64,000 nucleotides of DNA from Flavobacterium lipolyticum (GTDB lineage: Bacteria > Bacteroidota > Bacteroidia > Flavobacteriales > Flavobacteriaceae), in assembly GCF_020905335.1 (NCBI RefSeq), contig NZ_JAJJMN010000001.1, forward strand, positions 2,914,001 through 2,978,000. Reading direction: 5' to 3'. The notes under the pieces were generated by a model that was not told the DNA's origin, did no database searches, and worked only from the letters and a program-made list of their open reading frames with translations. A program made the position numbers and the translations under genes. Below, piece after piece: positions 38,713-46,552 of the stretch. Numbering within the stretch: the stretch's first letter is position 1; every line of letters starts with the position of its first letter.

Positions 38713-39900
38713 ATGAAATTAAAACTTTCAATTTTCTTTTTAGTTCTTCCATTTATAATGCTGGCACAGCATAGTTTTGTGCTAAAGGGCGTCTGCTTCA
38801 AAAAAGCTAACAAGAAAAAAATTTATTTGACATATAAGGCCAACGGCAAGAGCATTACTAAATCTTCGGAGATCTATAACAATAAATTTGTATTTAAAGG
38901 AGAAATTGATTTACCAGTTAAAGCAATTATTTGTACTGATCCTAGATTTTATATGACAAACTTAAATTCAAAAATATTTTATTTGGAGCCGTCTTCCATG
39001 AATGTTAAACTCGATATTGATGATTTGAATACAATAGTAATAAGTGGTTCTAAAACGAACGATGAATTTTATGCATTGCATAATACAACGGAAAAGGAAA
39101 AAATTCACAAAAAAATTGATTCTATCAGAGAATTGAGTAGATTTTATTCTGTTAAAATGGCAGCAACAAGGGATAATTCTTTAAAAATTCAATTTCAAAA
39201 GAGTTTAGATTCGCTGGATCAACAGTTGGATCAATTGGTGGATCAAAATATAAAAATAAATAGACAATCGGATTTTGAATTTATAAAAAAAAATCCAAAT
39301 TCATTTATAACACCTGACTTATTAGAGTACATATTAGCAGAAGAGGATAATCAAATTCCATATGATACAATTAAAAAATTATACGATAAATTAGGACCAG
39401 AAGTACAAAAATCTTACAGCGGAAATCAATTGGCTGAAAAATTAAATTACTTTAAAAATAGTAGAATAGGAAGCTTGGCTCCTGATTTTAAGGTAAATGA
39501 TTTGAATGCTAACTTGTTGCAACTTAGCTCATATAAAAACAACAAATATGTACTTCTTGATTTTTGGGCAAGTTGGTGTGGCCCTTGCAGAGAAGATTTT
39601 CCCTTTCTAAAAGAAATGTACTCTAAATACAAAGACAAAGGCTTTGAAATTATAAGTGTTACAAAGGATGAAAAGCAAGATTTGTGGAGAGCTACAATAC
39701 AAAAAGAAAATATTGAAAAGTGGAAACATTTTTCAATCAAAGAAAATAAAAGCACAATTGAAAACACCTATGCAGTAACAGGAATTCCAGTGAAAATCTT
39801 AATCAATAAAGAGGGAAATATCATAGGCAGATGGATAGGTAGCAGTGTAGAAATCAAAGCAGAAATTGAAAATAGGATTACTGAAATATTTCACAACTAA
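38713..39900 (+). CDS. Secreted TlpA/ResA-like thioredoxin with DUF4369-type N-terminus
   Basis: The 395-residue protein has a signal peptide (MKLKLSIFFLVLPFIMLAQ). An N-terminal beta-rich region of about 100 residues resembles DUF4369 (FVLKGVCFKKANKKKIYLTY...), and a helical linker follows. The C-terminal thioredoxin fold carries the redox motif WASWCGPCRED near residue 287 and the cis-proline TGIPVK near residue 352. Such proteins reduce or rearrange disulfides in the periplasm or at the cell surface. The ATG at 38713 is preferred over GTG at 38707. It directly follows the Cys-rich peptide gene, so a role in handling the peptide's cysteines is plausible but not shown. Confidence 0.85.
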   Translation: MKLKLSIFFLVLPFIMLAQHSFVLKGVCFKKANKKKIYLTYKANGKSITKSSEIYNNKFVFKGEIDLPVKAIICTDPRFYMTNLNSKIFYLEPSSMNVKLDIDDLNTIVISGSKTNDEFYALHNTTEKEKIHKKIDSIRELSRFYSVKMAATRDNSLKIQFQKSLDSLDQQLDQLVDQNIKINRQSDFEFIKKNPNSFITPDLLEYILAEEDNQIPYDTIKKLYDKLGPEVQKSYSGNQLAEKLNYFKNSRIGSLAPDFKVNDLNANLLQLSSYKNNKYVLLDFWASWCGPCREDFPFLKEMYSKYKDKGFEIISVTKDEKQDLWRATIQKENIEKWKHFSIKENKSTIENTYAVTGIPVKILINKEGNIIGRWIGSSVEIKAEIENRITEIFHN

Positions 39901-40204
39901 TAGATAATATATACCTGATAATACCTTAAAATAATAAGCAATCATAAGTAAGCTCTATTCATTTCTTACGCAGGAATTAATTTATTGAGAATTAAAACAA
40001 TGTTCAGATAATCTTTATCAAACCAGTTGAATTATAAGATTTTTTATAATGAAAACAATAAATGCAGTAGCTATATGATAGGAGGAAATTTTGGTGAGGA
40101 TAATGTCTGTCAACTTTTCCCTTGGTTATTCTCCTATTTGGTACTAGACAGGAATAAAAAAACATCGAAAAATGTCTCGTCCTGAAAAAAGTTTACATAT
40201 TTAT
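39901..40204. other. Non-coding stretch after the thioredoxin-like gene
   Basis: About 300 bp of A/T-rich sequence with only very short frames. No promoter, RNA or repeat that I can support was seen here. Confidence 0.4.
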
Positions 40205-40312
40205 CTCCATTGGTGCGAGCGTCTCGCTCGTGAACGCAACGAAATGTTAATAAAGAAGGTTGTAAGGACGGTTAAAATAAAAAAGCTTTAGATTTCTCTG
40301 AAGCTTTATTTT
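40205..40312. repeat. Cassette-flanking repeat, copy A
   Basis: It contains GCGAGCGTCTCGCTCGTGAACGC, split here as GCGAGCGTCTCGCTCG plus TGAACGC. AATGTTAATAAAGAAGG and the terminator hairpin AAGCTTTAGATTTCTCTGAAGCTT (in parts) follow. Copies B and C at 41150 and 41908 have the same order of parts. Confidence 0.78.
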
Positions 40313-40386
40313 TATATTTTTTATAAATGAATATTTCTTAATTTAATATTTCCGGATATAAATAAGAATTACTTCGGAATCATTAA

Positions 40387-40455
40387 TTAATTAGTTCTTC
40401 AATCCTTTTCCTCATTTCATCTTTCTCTTTCAGCACTTGCTCTCCGGAGTATTTT
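40387..40455 (-). pseudogene. C-terminal gene fragment
   Basis: On the minus strand a 22-residue open stretch reads YSGEQVLKEKDEMRKRIEEL and then IN before a stop. Its composition is like the charged helical C-terminus of a real protein, but the upstream frame is lost at a repeat-derived terminator (40460-40502). It is probably the remnant of a gene removed when the neighbouring cassettes moved. The parent family is not recognised. Confidence 0.25.
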
Positions 40456-40508
40456 TACAAAAATCTGCACAAAGGTTCCTGTGAACTTTGCGGTTTTTTT
40501 TTAGGATT

Positions 40509-40751
40509 CTACTTATCGGAACAAGGACAATCTATGTTTTCTAGTTCATTAATAAGAAAAGCAGCGTTGATTTTTTTTAAATAGTGTTTAGCAACTTCAA
40601 TATGAATACAATGTTGCATATCTATAACTAAATCATCATTAAAAAAATGGTATTTTACATCGGCACCATCTGTCCAATTGTCTGTATATTCAATTACACC
40701 AACATCATGATCTTCGATAAATTTAATGAAACAACTAGGTTCAAACAACAT
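40509..40751 (-). CDS. Small protein of unknown function, coupled to the upstream gene
   Basis: The 80-residue protein (MLFEPSCFIKFIEDHDVGVIEY...) has no signal peptide or recognised motif. It ends with three nearby cysteines or acidic residues (ENIDCPCSDK). An ATG at 40749-40751 overlaps the end of the 127-residue gene by 11 bp, indicating translational coupling; a longer frame from 40799 lies wholly inside that gene. The two-gene arrangement and the accessory setting would suit a toxin-antitoxin pair, but no toxin motif is visible. Confidence 0.55.
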   Translation of the reverse strand: MLFEPSCFIKFIEDHDVGVIEYTDNWTDGADVKYHFFNDDLVIDMQHCIHIEVAKHYLKKINAAFLINELENIDCPCSDK

Positions 40752-41124
40752 ATAACTCTTCTTTGAATTGAATTGATTTTGAAGGGGTTGAGTGCTCAAA
40801 ACGAACTTGGTGGAATCTATCGTGAGGAGAGAATTTGTGTTTTTCTAATTTTTCTTTAAAAAAATCTATTTTTCCCTTTTCTAACCATCTTTTAAATAAT
40901 ACATTGATGAGGCCTTTAGCTATCTCACTGACCTTTTCTTCACTTGGAGAAGTAAAAGGGATATCGAAAGAAGGGATGTATCCTATATAAGAAGAATCTA
41001 GTTTTTTTACAGTCACTGAAAGGCGAGCGGTAATTTTACCCTTTTTAATTTCTATAACATCTTTCATCTCAGTTGTTTTTAACAAAAGTAATAATTTTTT
41101 TATACTTATTTCGAATTCGTCCAT
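40741..41124 (-). CDS. HicB-like small protein, first gene of a coupled pair
   Basis: The 127-residue soluble protein has an N-terminal helix (FEISIKKLLLLLKTTEM). A strand-rich middle follows (KITARLSVTVKKLDSSYIGYIPSFDI), then EEKVSEIAKGLINVLFKRWLEKGK. The pattern of a short beta domain followed by a helix, with YIPSFDIPFTSPSEEK, loosely resembles HicB-type antitoxins. The match is weak and no DNA-binding domain is evident. It overlaps the next gene by 11 bp. The pair is bounded by repeat copies A and B, so it looks like an inserted cassette. Confidence 0.55.
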   Translation of the reverse strand: MDEFEISIKKLLLLLKTTEMKDVIEIKKGKITARLSVTVKKLDSSYIGYIPSFDIPFTSPSEEKVSEIAKGLINVLFKRWLEKGKIDFFKEKLEKHKFSPHDRFHQVRFEHSTPSKSIQFKEELYVV

Positions 41125-41149
41125 TGTTACAAAGTGTTAAAAAAAATAT

Positions 41150-41275
41150 GCTGCTGTGAGCGTCTCACTCGCGCACGTAACAAAATGTTGATAAAGGAGG
41201 GATAGTGAAAAAAAAAGCTCCAGATTCCTCTGAAGCTTTGTCTTAGTAGTGGGAAGTATTCAAATGGCTAGACAA
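41150..41275. repeat. Cassette-flanking repeat, copy B
   Basis: It has the GAGCGTCTCACTCGCGCACG part and AATGTTGATAAAGGAGG. The terminator hairpin AAGCTCCAGA/TCTGAAGCTT (41211-41240) follows, then TCTTAGTAGTGGGAAGTATT. The last part resembles the 3' end of the tRNA-fMet gene read in reverse. The hairpin lies just past the stop of the EndoV-like gene. Confidence 0.8.
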
Positions 41276-41287
41276 CTTGTGAATAAC

Positions 41288-41806
41288 CTATATTTCTTTT
41301 GTGAGCCTGTCTAGTTCTTTTAACAAGGTAGGGAATCTAAATTCACCAGCCATACTTTCGATTTTTGCAAATGCATCGTTTAAATCAATGCCGATTGAAG
41401 TGATAAAAAGAGGTTTTTTACTATCGCCCCTGAATAAGCTTTTTTTGTCTTTATTCAATGATGCAAAATTAGTTTTGGCGACCCCAATTATTGGGACTCT
41501 TTGGTTTAATTTTTCATATAGGTATCCTCCTAAGCCATATTTTTTATCATCATCCAGATAGATATAGCCATCGACAATTACAGCGTCAATATTTTCTAAT
41601 TTCATCTTTTGTAAGAGACTTAAAATGCACGGTAATTCTCTTCGGTAAAATTCTCCAGGGATATAGTCTTCGATATTATCAATTATTTCTGAATGTACTT
41701 TATAATCTTTGTCTTGATTCCATTGATTAAATTCAATACAAACGGTTTTGGCTTTTCCGTCAAAATAATAAGTGTCAAATGCTAAAAGCACAAAATTTTC
41801 TATCAT
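41288..41806 (-). CDS. Divergent endonuclease V-like protein
   Basis: The 172-residue protein follows the endonuclease V layout in shortened form. An N-terminal strand with an acidic residue (LLAFDTYYF) is followed by YIPGEFYRRELPCILSLL, matching the YIPGFLxFRE region. Then come DAVIVDGYIYLDDDKKYGLGGYL, matching the VDGxG metal-site region, and VPIIGVAKTNF. EndoV cuts DNA or RNA near deaminated bases such as inosine. At 172 residues it is shorter than typical enzymes (about 220), and several catalytic positions are altered, so activity is uncertain. It is a single-gene cassette between repeat copies B and C. Confidence 0.7.
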   Translation of the reverse strand: MIENFVLLAFDTYYFDGKAKTVCIEFNQWNQDKDYKVHSEIIDNIEDYIPGEFYRRELPCILSLLQKMKLENIDAVIVDGYIYLDDDKKYGLGGYLYEKLNQRVPIIGVAKTNFASLNKDKKSLFRGDSKKPLFITSIGIDLNDAFAKIESMAGEFRFPTLLKELDRLTKEI

Positions 41807-41907
41807 AATTCTATTGGTTTTATTGTATCAAAGGTATTTAATATGTGCGGTAATATTGGACAAGTAAAACTTAAGTTTTTCCTGTATTCTTAAAATGTAA
41901 AATTCCT

Positions 41908-42045
41908 CCGTTGGCGCGAGCGTCTCGTTCGTGAACGCAGTGAAATGTTAATAAAGAAGGCTTAGGGAGGGGTAAAATAAAAAAAGCTTCAGAGAAATTT
42001 GAAGCTTTTTCTTAGTAGCGGGAAGCATTCAAATATCTAACCAGA
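41908..42045. repeat. Cassette-flanking repeat, copy C
   Basis: It has the same parts as copies A and B: GCGCGAGCGTCTCGTTCGTG, AATGTTAATAAAGAAGG and the hairpin AAGCTTCAGA/TTTGAAGCTT. CTTAGTAGCGGGAAGCATTC then follows, whose CTTAGTAGCGGGAA equals the reverse of the tRNA-fMet 3' end plus its flank. The next 230 bp up to 42275 show no supported gene. Confidence 0.8.
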
Positions 42046-42253
42046 TTATCTTGGATTATTACGATATTTTAGCATGCACAGCTTAATTTTTTTTCTGCTT
42101 TTTGTTTGTATAGCCGCTCATATAAGTGCCCAAAAGCATCAATCAAATTAAAAATCATTTTGATAGTTTGTAGTGAAAAAAATATATATTTGAAAATAAA
42201 TAATGTATGAAATTTATCACGCCTATCTCCCCAAATTTGAATGGCTTTGTGTG

Positions 42254-42282
42254 GTTTTGTCACACATATATAAAAGTTGGCA
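42254..42282. repeat. 3' border of a cassette-type element
   Basis: A small hairpin, GTGTGGTTTTGTCACAC, is followed by AAAGTTGGCA. The GTTGGCA (42276-42282) matches the right-hand box of integron attC sites (GTTRRRY-like). It lies 44 bp before the start codon of the next gene, as at the other cassette borders here. Confidence 0.45.
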
Positions 42283-42325
42283 GTCAGCAGAAAAAAACCG
42301 AACCTAAACGAACAAGACATAATAA

Positions 42326-42871
42326 ATGAGAATTACACAAAAAATTATAATCCTAATTTGCTTAATATTTTCAACTTATTCAATCGGTCAATCTAAAATG
42401 ATTGTTGGTAATAAACATACAATCTTTGTTGAAATACCAAAAGATTGGATTCAAGTACAAAATGACCAATTGCCTTTTTTCATTAAACCAGACGAAAAAA
42501 ATGTAAGTGATTTGACTTATATGTATGCTTATGGAATTGATTATGATATTAATCCAAAATTAGATGAATGGATTGATGGAAACAATAAATACCTTATTGA
42601 AAACGAGAAAGGAGTAAAAATTGGAAGTTTAGACCTGAAATTTGAAAACATTAAAAAAGATAATTACTCAAATGGAAATTATAAAATAGTAACATACGAA
42701 TATGAAAACAAACGAAAAGAATGTTTACTAATTATTGAATGTAAGAATACAATCGTTACTGTAGTATTGTCAACTAGTAATGATTTGGAATTTATGAAAT
42801 ATCTAAAGTCATTTGAGGAGATTTCAAAATCAACTAAAATTTTAGGAACTACATTGAAAGTTCAAGAATAA
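42326..42871 (+). CDS. Small secreted protein of unknown function (cassette gene)
   Basis: The 181-residue protein has a signal peptide (IIILICLIFSTYSIGQ) followed by a beta-rich domain of about 160 residues (KHTIFVEIPKDWIQVQND..., FENIKKDNYSNGNYKIVTYEYE). No family is recognised and no lipobox is present. Its codon use is more A/T-rich than that of the N-glycan locus, suggesting acquisition. It is followed 20 bp later by the inverted-repeat element at 42891, so it forms one cassette. Confidence 0.65.
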   Translation: MRITQKIIILICLIFSTYSIGQSKMIVGNKHTIFVEIPKDWIQVQNDQLPFFIKPDEKNVSDLTYMYAYGIDYDINPKLDEWIDGNNKYLIENEKGVKIGSLDLKFENIKKDNYSNGNYKIVTYEYENKRKECLLIIECKNTIVTVVLSTSNDLEFMKYLKSFEEISKSTKILGTTLKVQE

Positions 42872-42890
42872 GAAAATAAAACTGCCGAAC

Positions 42891-43033
42891 TGCCAACAGC
42901 CACTACAACGGATTTGGGCAATTGGCTTAATGGAAAGTTGGTTTTGCATTTGGATGATTTATTGAACCTCAAGAATGGACTTAATTTAATCTCAAACCCG
43001 CTGTAGTACCAGAATTTTGGACGACAGTTGAGA
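42891..43033. repeat. Cassette-border inverted-repeat element E1
   Basis: The element starts TGCCAACAGCCACTACAACGG and ends CGCTGTAGTACC...ACAGTTGAGA. CACTACAACGGATTTG pairs imperfectly with CAAACCCGCTGTAGT. The middle carries GGAAAGTTGGTTTTG and GGACTTAATTTAAT, shared with the elements at 38136 and 43481. A minus-strand frame through it is a by-product. Confidence 0.7.
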
Positions 43034-43052
43034 GAAACGAACAGAAATTCAT

Positions 43053-43466
43053 ATGGATATAGAATTGGTAAAGACAAACCTTAAAAATAAGTGGAATATT
43101 AATCCCTATGATTTTTGGATTCCATTACAAGGGAAATTGAAAGAAAATACGATCTATTTTGAAACAGATGCTTTTGAAAATAAAATTGGTTATGAAAAAC
43201 TTAATCAAATTCTAAAAGAGATAAATAATGGTAATGTTTACTCATTTAATGAAGCTAGAGAAGAACATATTTATTCTGAAATATTGATAAAAGAATTTAA
43301 TTCACCCGACATCTTTTTTACAAATGAAAATGCAGATTGGGTAATTTATCAAACTCACGAAGAAACAATTTCGTTTGCAGGAAAAGAACTGATTGACAAA
43401 ATTAAGTTGCATTGGAAAAATTGGGAAGACAATGTGAATCCTTGGGAAATTAATACCGAAAAATAA
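43053..43466 (+). CDS. Small cytoplasmic protein of unknown function (cassette gene)
   Basis: The 137-residue soluble protein (MDIELVKTNLKNKWNINPYDFWIPLQ...) contains the motif-like stretches YETDAFENKIGYEKL and HWKNWEDNVNPWE. No family is recognised. The gene begins 20 bp after element E1 and ends 15 bp before element E2, so almost all of the cassette is coding. That packing is what gene cassettes in integron-like arrays show. Confidence 0.65.
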   Translation: MDIELVKTNLKNKWNINPYDFWIPLQGKLKENTIYFETDAFENKIGYEKLNQILKEINNGNVYSFNEAREEHIYSEILIKEFNSPDIFFTNENADWVIYQTHEETISFAGKELIDKIKLHWKNWEDNVNPWEINTEK

Positions 43467-43480
43467 AACCGATCGCTCAA

Positions 43481-43581
43481 TGGTTACTATAACGGATTTG
43501 GGAAATCGGCTTAATGGAAAGTTGGTTTTGCATTTGGATGATTTATTGAACCTCAAGAATGGGCTTAATTTAGTTCCAAAC
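43481..43581. repeat. Cassette-border element E2 (3' end replaced)
   Basis: About 95 bp are nearly identical to element E1, from ATAACGGATTTGGG through GGAAAGTTGG, the GATTTATTGAACCTCAAG phrase and GGGCTTAATTTAG to CCAAACC. After that the sequence departs from E1, so the right arm is missing and another element follows. Confidence 0.75.
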
Positions 43582-43611
43582 CAAGACCTTATGCACGATT
43601 CTACTCTAATA

Positions 43612-43734
43612 GCCTAACGGGATTTGAATCAATTTTCCTTGAAAACACTGATAGTTTGTGTTTTTTTAAATTAAGCAAGATTTTTCGAACTACAAAAAAA
43701 ACCTGATATCATCAGTAGTATATACTAGTTAGGC
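43612..43734. repeat. attC-like element bounded by GCCTAAC and GTTAGGC
   Basis: Exact inverse heptamers GCCTAAC (43612-43618) and GTTAGGC (43728-43734) bound a 123-bp A/T-rich segment. These match the consensus outer boxes of integron attC sites and the length is in their usual range. Inner pairing is weak. It lies 87 bp before the ATPase start codon. Confidence 0.5.
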
Positions 43735-43821
43735 GACATCTCAAAAGTACAATTCAAATAAGAATTTTTTATTGAATATTATTACTTAGATTTGTTTATA
43801 CAAAAAAAAGATACATATAAA

Positions 43822-45093
43822 ATGACTAATATAGAGATAATAAATATTGGACCTATAAAACATATTAAAATTGATTTAAATCAAATTAATGTATTTATGG
43901 GGCCACAAAGCAGTGGTAAAAGTACGATTGCAAAAATTATTAGTCAGTGCTTTTGGTTTGAAAAGAACTATATATTAACTGGAGAAGAGTATTATTTTTA
44001 TGGAGGTTTAATTGACTTTCACAGAATGGATGATAGTTATTTTTCAGATGATTCTGAAATTACTTATGATAGCCTATGGGTTAAAATAACATTCAAAGGA
44101 AAAGGAAAAAAAAGTAAGATTTCCGTAATTAGAAATGATATTTCAACTGATATATATCATAATTTAAAAATTGAATATATTCCAGCGGAAAGAAATTTTG
44201 TCTCTGCAATATCTAATCTTGAAAAGTATAGTGATAGTTATGATAATATTATTAACTTTTTAAATGATTGGATGATATTTAAAGAAACTCTCACAAATAA
44301 AAAAGATTTTTCAAGTCCTTTAAAGTCGATTAATATTAAGTATAAATACAATTCAACAAAAAAAGAAGATGTAATTACATTACCAAATAGAAAGAAAGTA
44401 AATCTTCAACGTGCTTCAAGCGGACAACAATCAATTATGCCATTATTAGTTGTTTGTGAATATTTGTTTAATGAACTATACAATCAAAAAAGAAATCCAT
44501 CACCTGCAGAAAGAAAAAATATTCAAAATTTATTGCCTGATAATATGAAGTCAGATTATAAATGGGTAATTGATATGCAAAACTTTCATAACAATGAGAT
44601 AGAGCAAAATAGCAATAAAGAAGTTGAAATAGTAAAGAAGAAAATATGGAATAAATTAGGTTTTTCTACAGACTATAATCATTCAACTGTAATAATTGAA
44701 GAACCTGAGCAAAATTTATTTCCTGAAACTCAGAAGGAATTAATTTACCATTTATTTGAATGTATAAAAGTAAAAAATAGACAACATAATTTAGTTTTAA
44801 CAACACATAGTCCTTACATTCTATATGCAATCAATAATTGTTTAATGGGTAATCTTGTTAGTAATCAAGATATGGACAAAATAGAAAAAGCTGAGTTTTT
44901 AGAAACAAATTTTCTTTCCAGGAAATCTTGGATTTCTCCGAAATTAATATCTATATGGGAAATTCATAATGGAACCCTAAAGCAAATTCAGGATGAGGAT
45001 AATATTTTATCTGAAAATTATTTCGATATTAAAATGACCGATTTAACTGATGAATATTACCAGCTTTTAAACTATTATAAGGATGAAAAGTAA
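43822..45093 (+). CDS. OLD/SMC-like AAA ATPase, first gene of a two-gene system
   Basis: The 423-residue protein is an ABC-type ATPase of the OLD/RecF kind. Walker A is GPQSSGKST at residues 27-35. SSGQQS near residue 200 acts as the ABC signature, and Walker B with its catalytic glutamate is VIIEEPEQNLFP near residue 293. The H-loop is TTHSPYIL near residue 331. No TOPRIM or nuclease domain is fused, unlike GajA or OLD. The ATG at 43822 is chosen over TTG at 43792, because it begins the typical MTNIEIINIGPIKHI. It overlaps the next gene by 11 bp. Similar ATPases pair with effectors in Septu, PARIS and related phage-defence systems. Confidence 0.85.
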   Translation: MTNIEIINIGPIKHIKIDLNQINVFMGPQSSGKSTIAKIISQCFWFEKNYILTGEEYYFYGGLIDFHRMDDSYFSDDSEITYDSLWVKITFKGKGKKSKISVIRNDISTDIYHNLKIEYIPAERNFVSAISNLEKYSDSYDNIINFLNDWMIFKETLTNKKDFSSPLKSINIKYKYNSTKKEDVITLPNRKKVNLQRASSGQQSIMPLLVVCEYLFNELYNQKRNPSPAERKNIQNLLPDNMKSDYKWVIDMQNFHNNEIEQNSNKEVEIVKKKIWNKLGFSTDYNHSTVIIEEPEQNLFPETQKELIYHLFECIKVKNRQHNLVLTTHSPYILYAINNCLMGNLVSNQDMDKIEKAEFLETNFLSRKSWISPKLISIWEIHNGTLKQIQDEDNILSENYFDIKMTDLTDEYYQLLNYYKDEK

Positions 45094-45658
45094 AATAGAT
45101 CAAATTTTCAATCCGGAAAAATTTATATATACTTCTAACGATTCACAGGAAATATTTGTTGCTGATTATACTGAAAGAACTGCATCAGTTCGTTCGGTTG
45201 AAGTACATCAGATTAAACCAAAAGACATTGATTCTCTAATAATAAATAATCCTACAAAAGTTAATGTTTTTACTTCAATCTTTTTACCTCAATGTTTCAT
45301 TGATGAAAATGGAAAAGAACCGAAACAATGTGAATGCGTGATGAACCCAACAAATTTACATACTTTTTCATGGATATTATTTATCGAAATTAAAGATTGT
45401 AAACCTAGTAATGCTTCAAATTATCATAAAGAGTGTAAAGAGAAAATCTTGGAGAATGTACAATTATTTAGAGATAAAAATATAATTTCTGAAAATAAAA
45501 TAGTTTATGCAGTTGTATCATTTCCAAGAAAGGCGAAAACAAACTTCCATAATCACTTAATAAAAGCACCTGAGCAAAAACAAATGCGAGATATGCATAA
45601 AATAATAATTAAAGGTACTAATGAAATAACTATTAAAAATGATAGAATTATTATTTAG
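45083..45658 (+). CDS. Small partner protein of the ATPase, possibly PD-(D/E)XK-like
   Basis: The 191-residue soluble protein overlaps the ATPase gene by 11 bp, so the two are translationally coupled. A central strand carries WILFIEIKDCK, an E-x-K arrangement like the core of PD-(D/E)XK nucleases, followed by a helix (HKECKEKILENVQLF) and the strand IVYAVVSFP. Three clustered cysteines (CFIDENGKEPKQCEC) precede it and could bind a metal. No HNH, TOPRIM or TIR motif is seen, so it is not PtuB or AriB as far as can be read. As the partner of a defence-type ATPase it is a candidate effector. Confidence 0.6.
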   Translation: MKSKIDQIFNPEKFIYTSNDSQEIFVADYTERTASVRSVEVHQIKPKDIDSLIINNPTKVNVFTSIFLPQCFIDENGKEPKQCECVMNPTNLHTFSWILFIEIKDCKPSNASNYHKECKEKILENVQLFRDKNIISENKIVYAVVSFPRKAKTNFHNHLIKAPEQKQMRDMHKIIIKGTNEITIKNDRIII

Positions 45659-45686
45659 AAATTGCTTATTAATAAAATAGACGATT

Positions 45687-45808
45687 GCCTAACAGCGATT
45701 TTGCGCAATGGCTAGTTGTTTAGTTAACTTGACGTTTTTTCTTCACGAAAAAACTTTATATTTAACAGAAATAAATCATTCCGCTGGCATCGCCACGGTA
45801 CGTTGGCA
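45687..45808. repeat. attC-like element bounded by GCCTAAC and GTTGGCA
   Basis: GCCTAAC (45687-45693) and GTTGGCA (45802-45808) bound 122 bp. The left part continues AGCGATTTTGCGCAATGGC and the right part CGCTGGCATCGCCACGGTAC, which pair only partly. A hairpin, GTTTTTTCTTCACGAAAAAAC (in parts), lies in the middle. It stands 29 bp after the 45083 gene and 27 bp before the next start. Confidence 0.5.
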
Positions 45809-45835
45809 GAAACCTAAACAAAAAACGGAGAAAAA

Positions 45836-46441
45836 ATGGAAAACACAAGAGAACTTTACATTGATAGAGAAATACATAAATATGTTGATATAGTATTTGG
45901 AAGAACTTACTTTGATATGCTTTCAGATAATCTTAAAGATTATATCCAAACAGGTAAGATACAAGTTGATTATAATCAAAAAGATTCTAAAGAATTTTCA
46001 CCGACATATGATTGCTTATATTACCCAACAGTTTCTACAACAAAATGCGGTGATGTGTTTGATGCGAATGATTGGCAAAAATTGGAACAAGAAATAGAAA
46101 AACATATTGATACTTTTTTACCAACATATGAACTATATTCGGTTAGAAGACTGATTAATGAACAAAAGTATTTTCTAAAATTAATTTTTCAGACAATACT
46201 TCATCCACAAGAATTTTCGAGTAATATTGGATTTGAATATTTTCTTAATCAATATACATTTCTCTATAAAAATTTTAAAAATGAAACTGAAAAAGAAGAA
46301 CTGAAGAATTTTACTATCAGAGTAATCGAAAACTTAAAAAATGATCCTTGTGTAAACAAAATGGGATATGATGGAAAATTTTATCCTTTAGGAAATTTTG
46401 CTACAAATCCTTTAGAGTGGCTTATTAATAAAATCCAATAG
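45836..46441 (+). CDS. Unknown cytoplasmic protein (last cassette gene)
   Basis: The 201-residue soluble protein (MENTRELYIDREIHKYVDIVFG...) is mostly helical, with a conserved-looking block CLYYPTVSTTKCGDVFDANDW near residue 60. It has no signal peptide or recognised family. The ATG at 45836 lies 27 bp after the attC-like element. A frame from 45708 in another register only covers the element. The gene is A/T-rich like the other cassette genes, and is followed by a short hairpin (CTCTTCGAAGAG) and then the tRNA remnant. Confidence 0.65.
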   Translation: MENTRELYIDREIHKYVDIVFGRTYFDMLSDNLKDYIQTGKIQVDYNQKDSKEFSPTYDCLYYPTVSTTKCGDVFDANDWQKLEQEIEKHIDTFLPTYELYSVRRLINEQKYFLKLIFQTILHPQEFSSNIGFEYFLNQYTFLYKNFKNETEKEELKNFTIRVIENLKNDPCVNKMGYDGKFYPLGNFATNPLEWLINKIQ

Positions 46442-46552
46442 GCTTCTGCCAACTCCCGCTCTTCGAAGAGTTCCTTATGAAAAGCTGTGTGAATGTCTCC
46501 GACTTCGTATCACAATCTGGATTAAGCTTAAGTAAAAATCTAAATAAACAAA

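Noticed and set aside
42069..42320. 83-codon minus-strand frame
   Set aside because: It lies across the cassette border hairpin and promoter region of the next gene; its composition is not convincing.
43822..45658. Naming the pair Septu, Gabija or PARIS
   Set aside because: The ATPase would fit, but the partner lacks the HNH, helicase or TOPRIM/DUF4435 features of those systems as far as can be read.
42254..46441. CRISPR array
   Set aside because: Repeats are too long, too few and separated by whole genes, not by short unique spacers.
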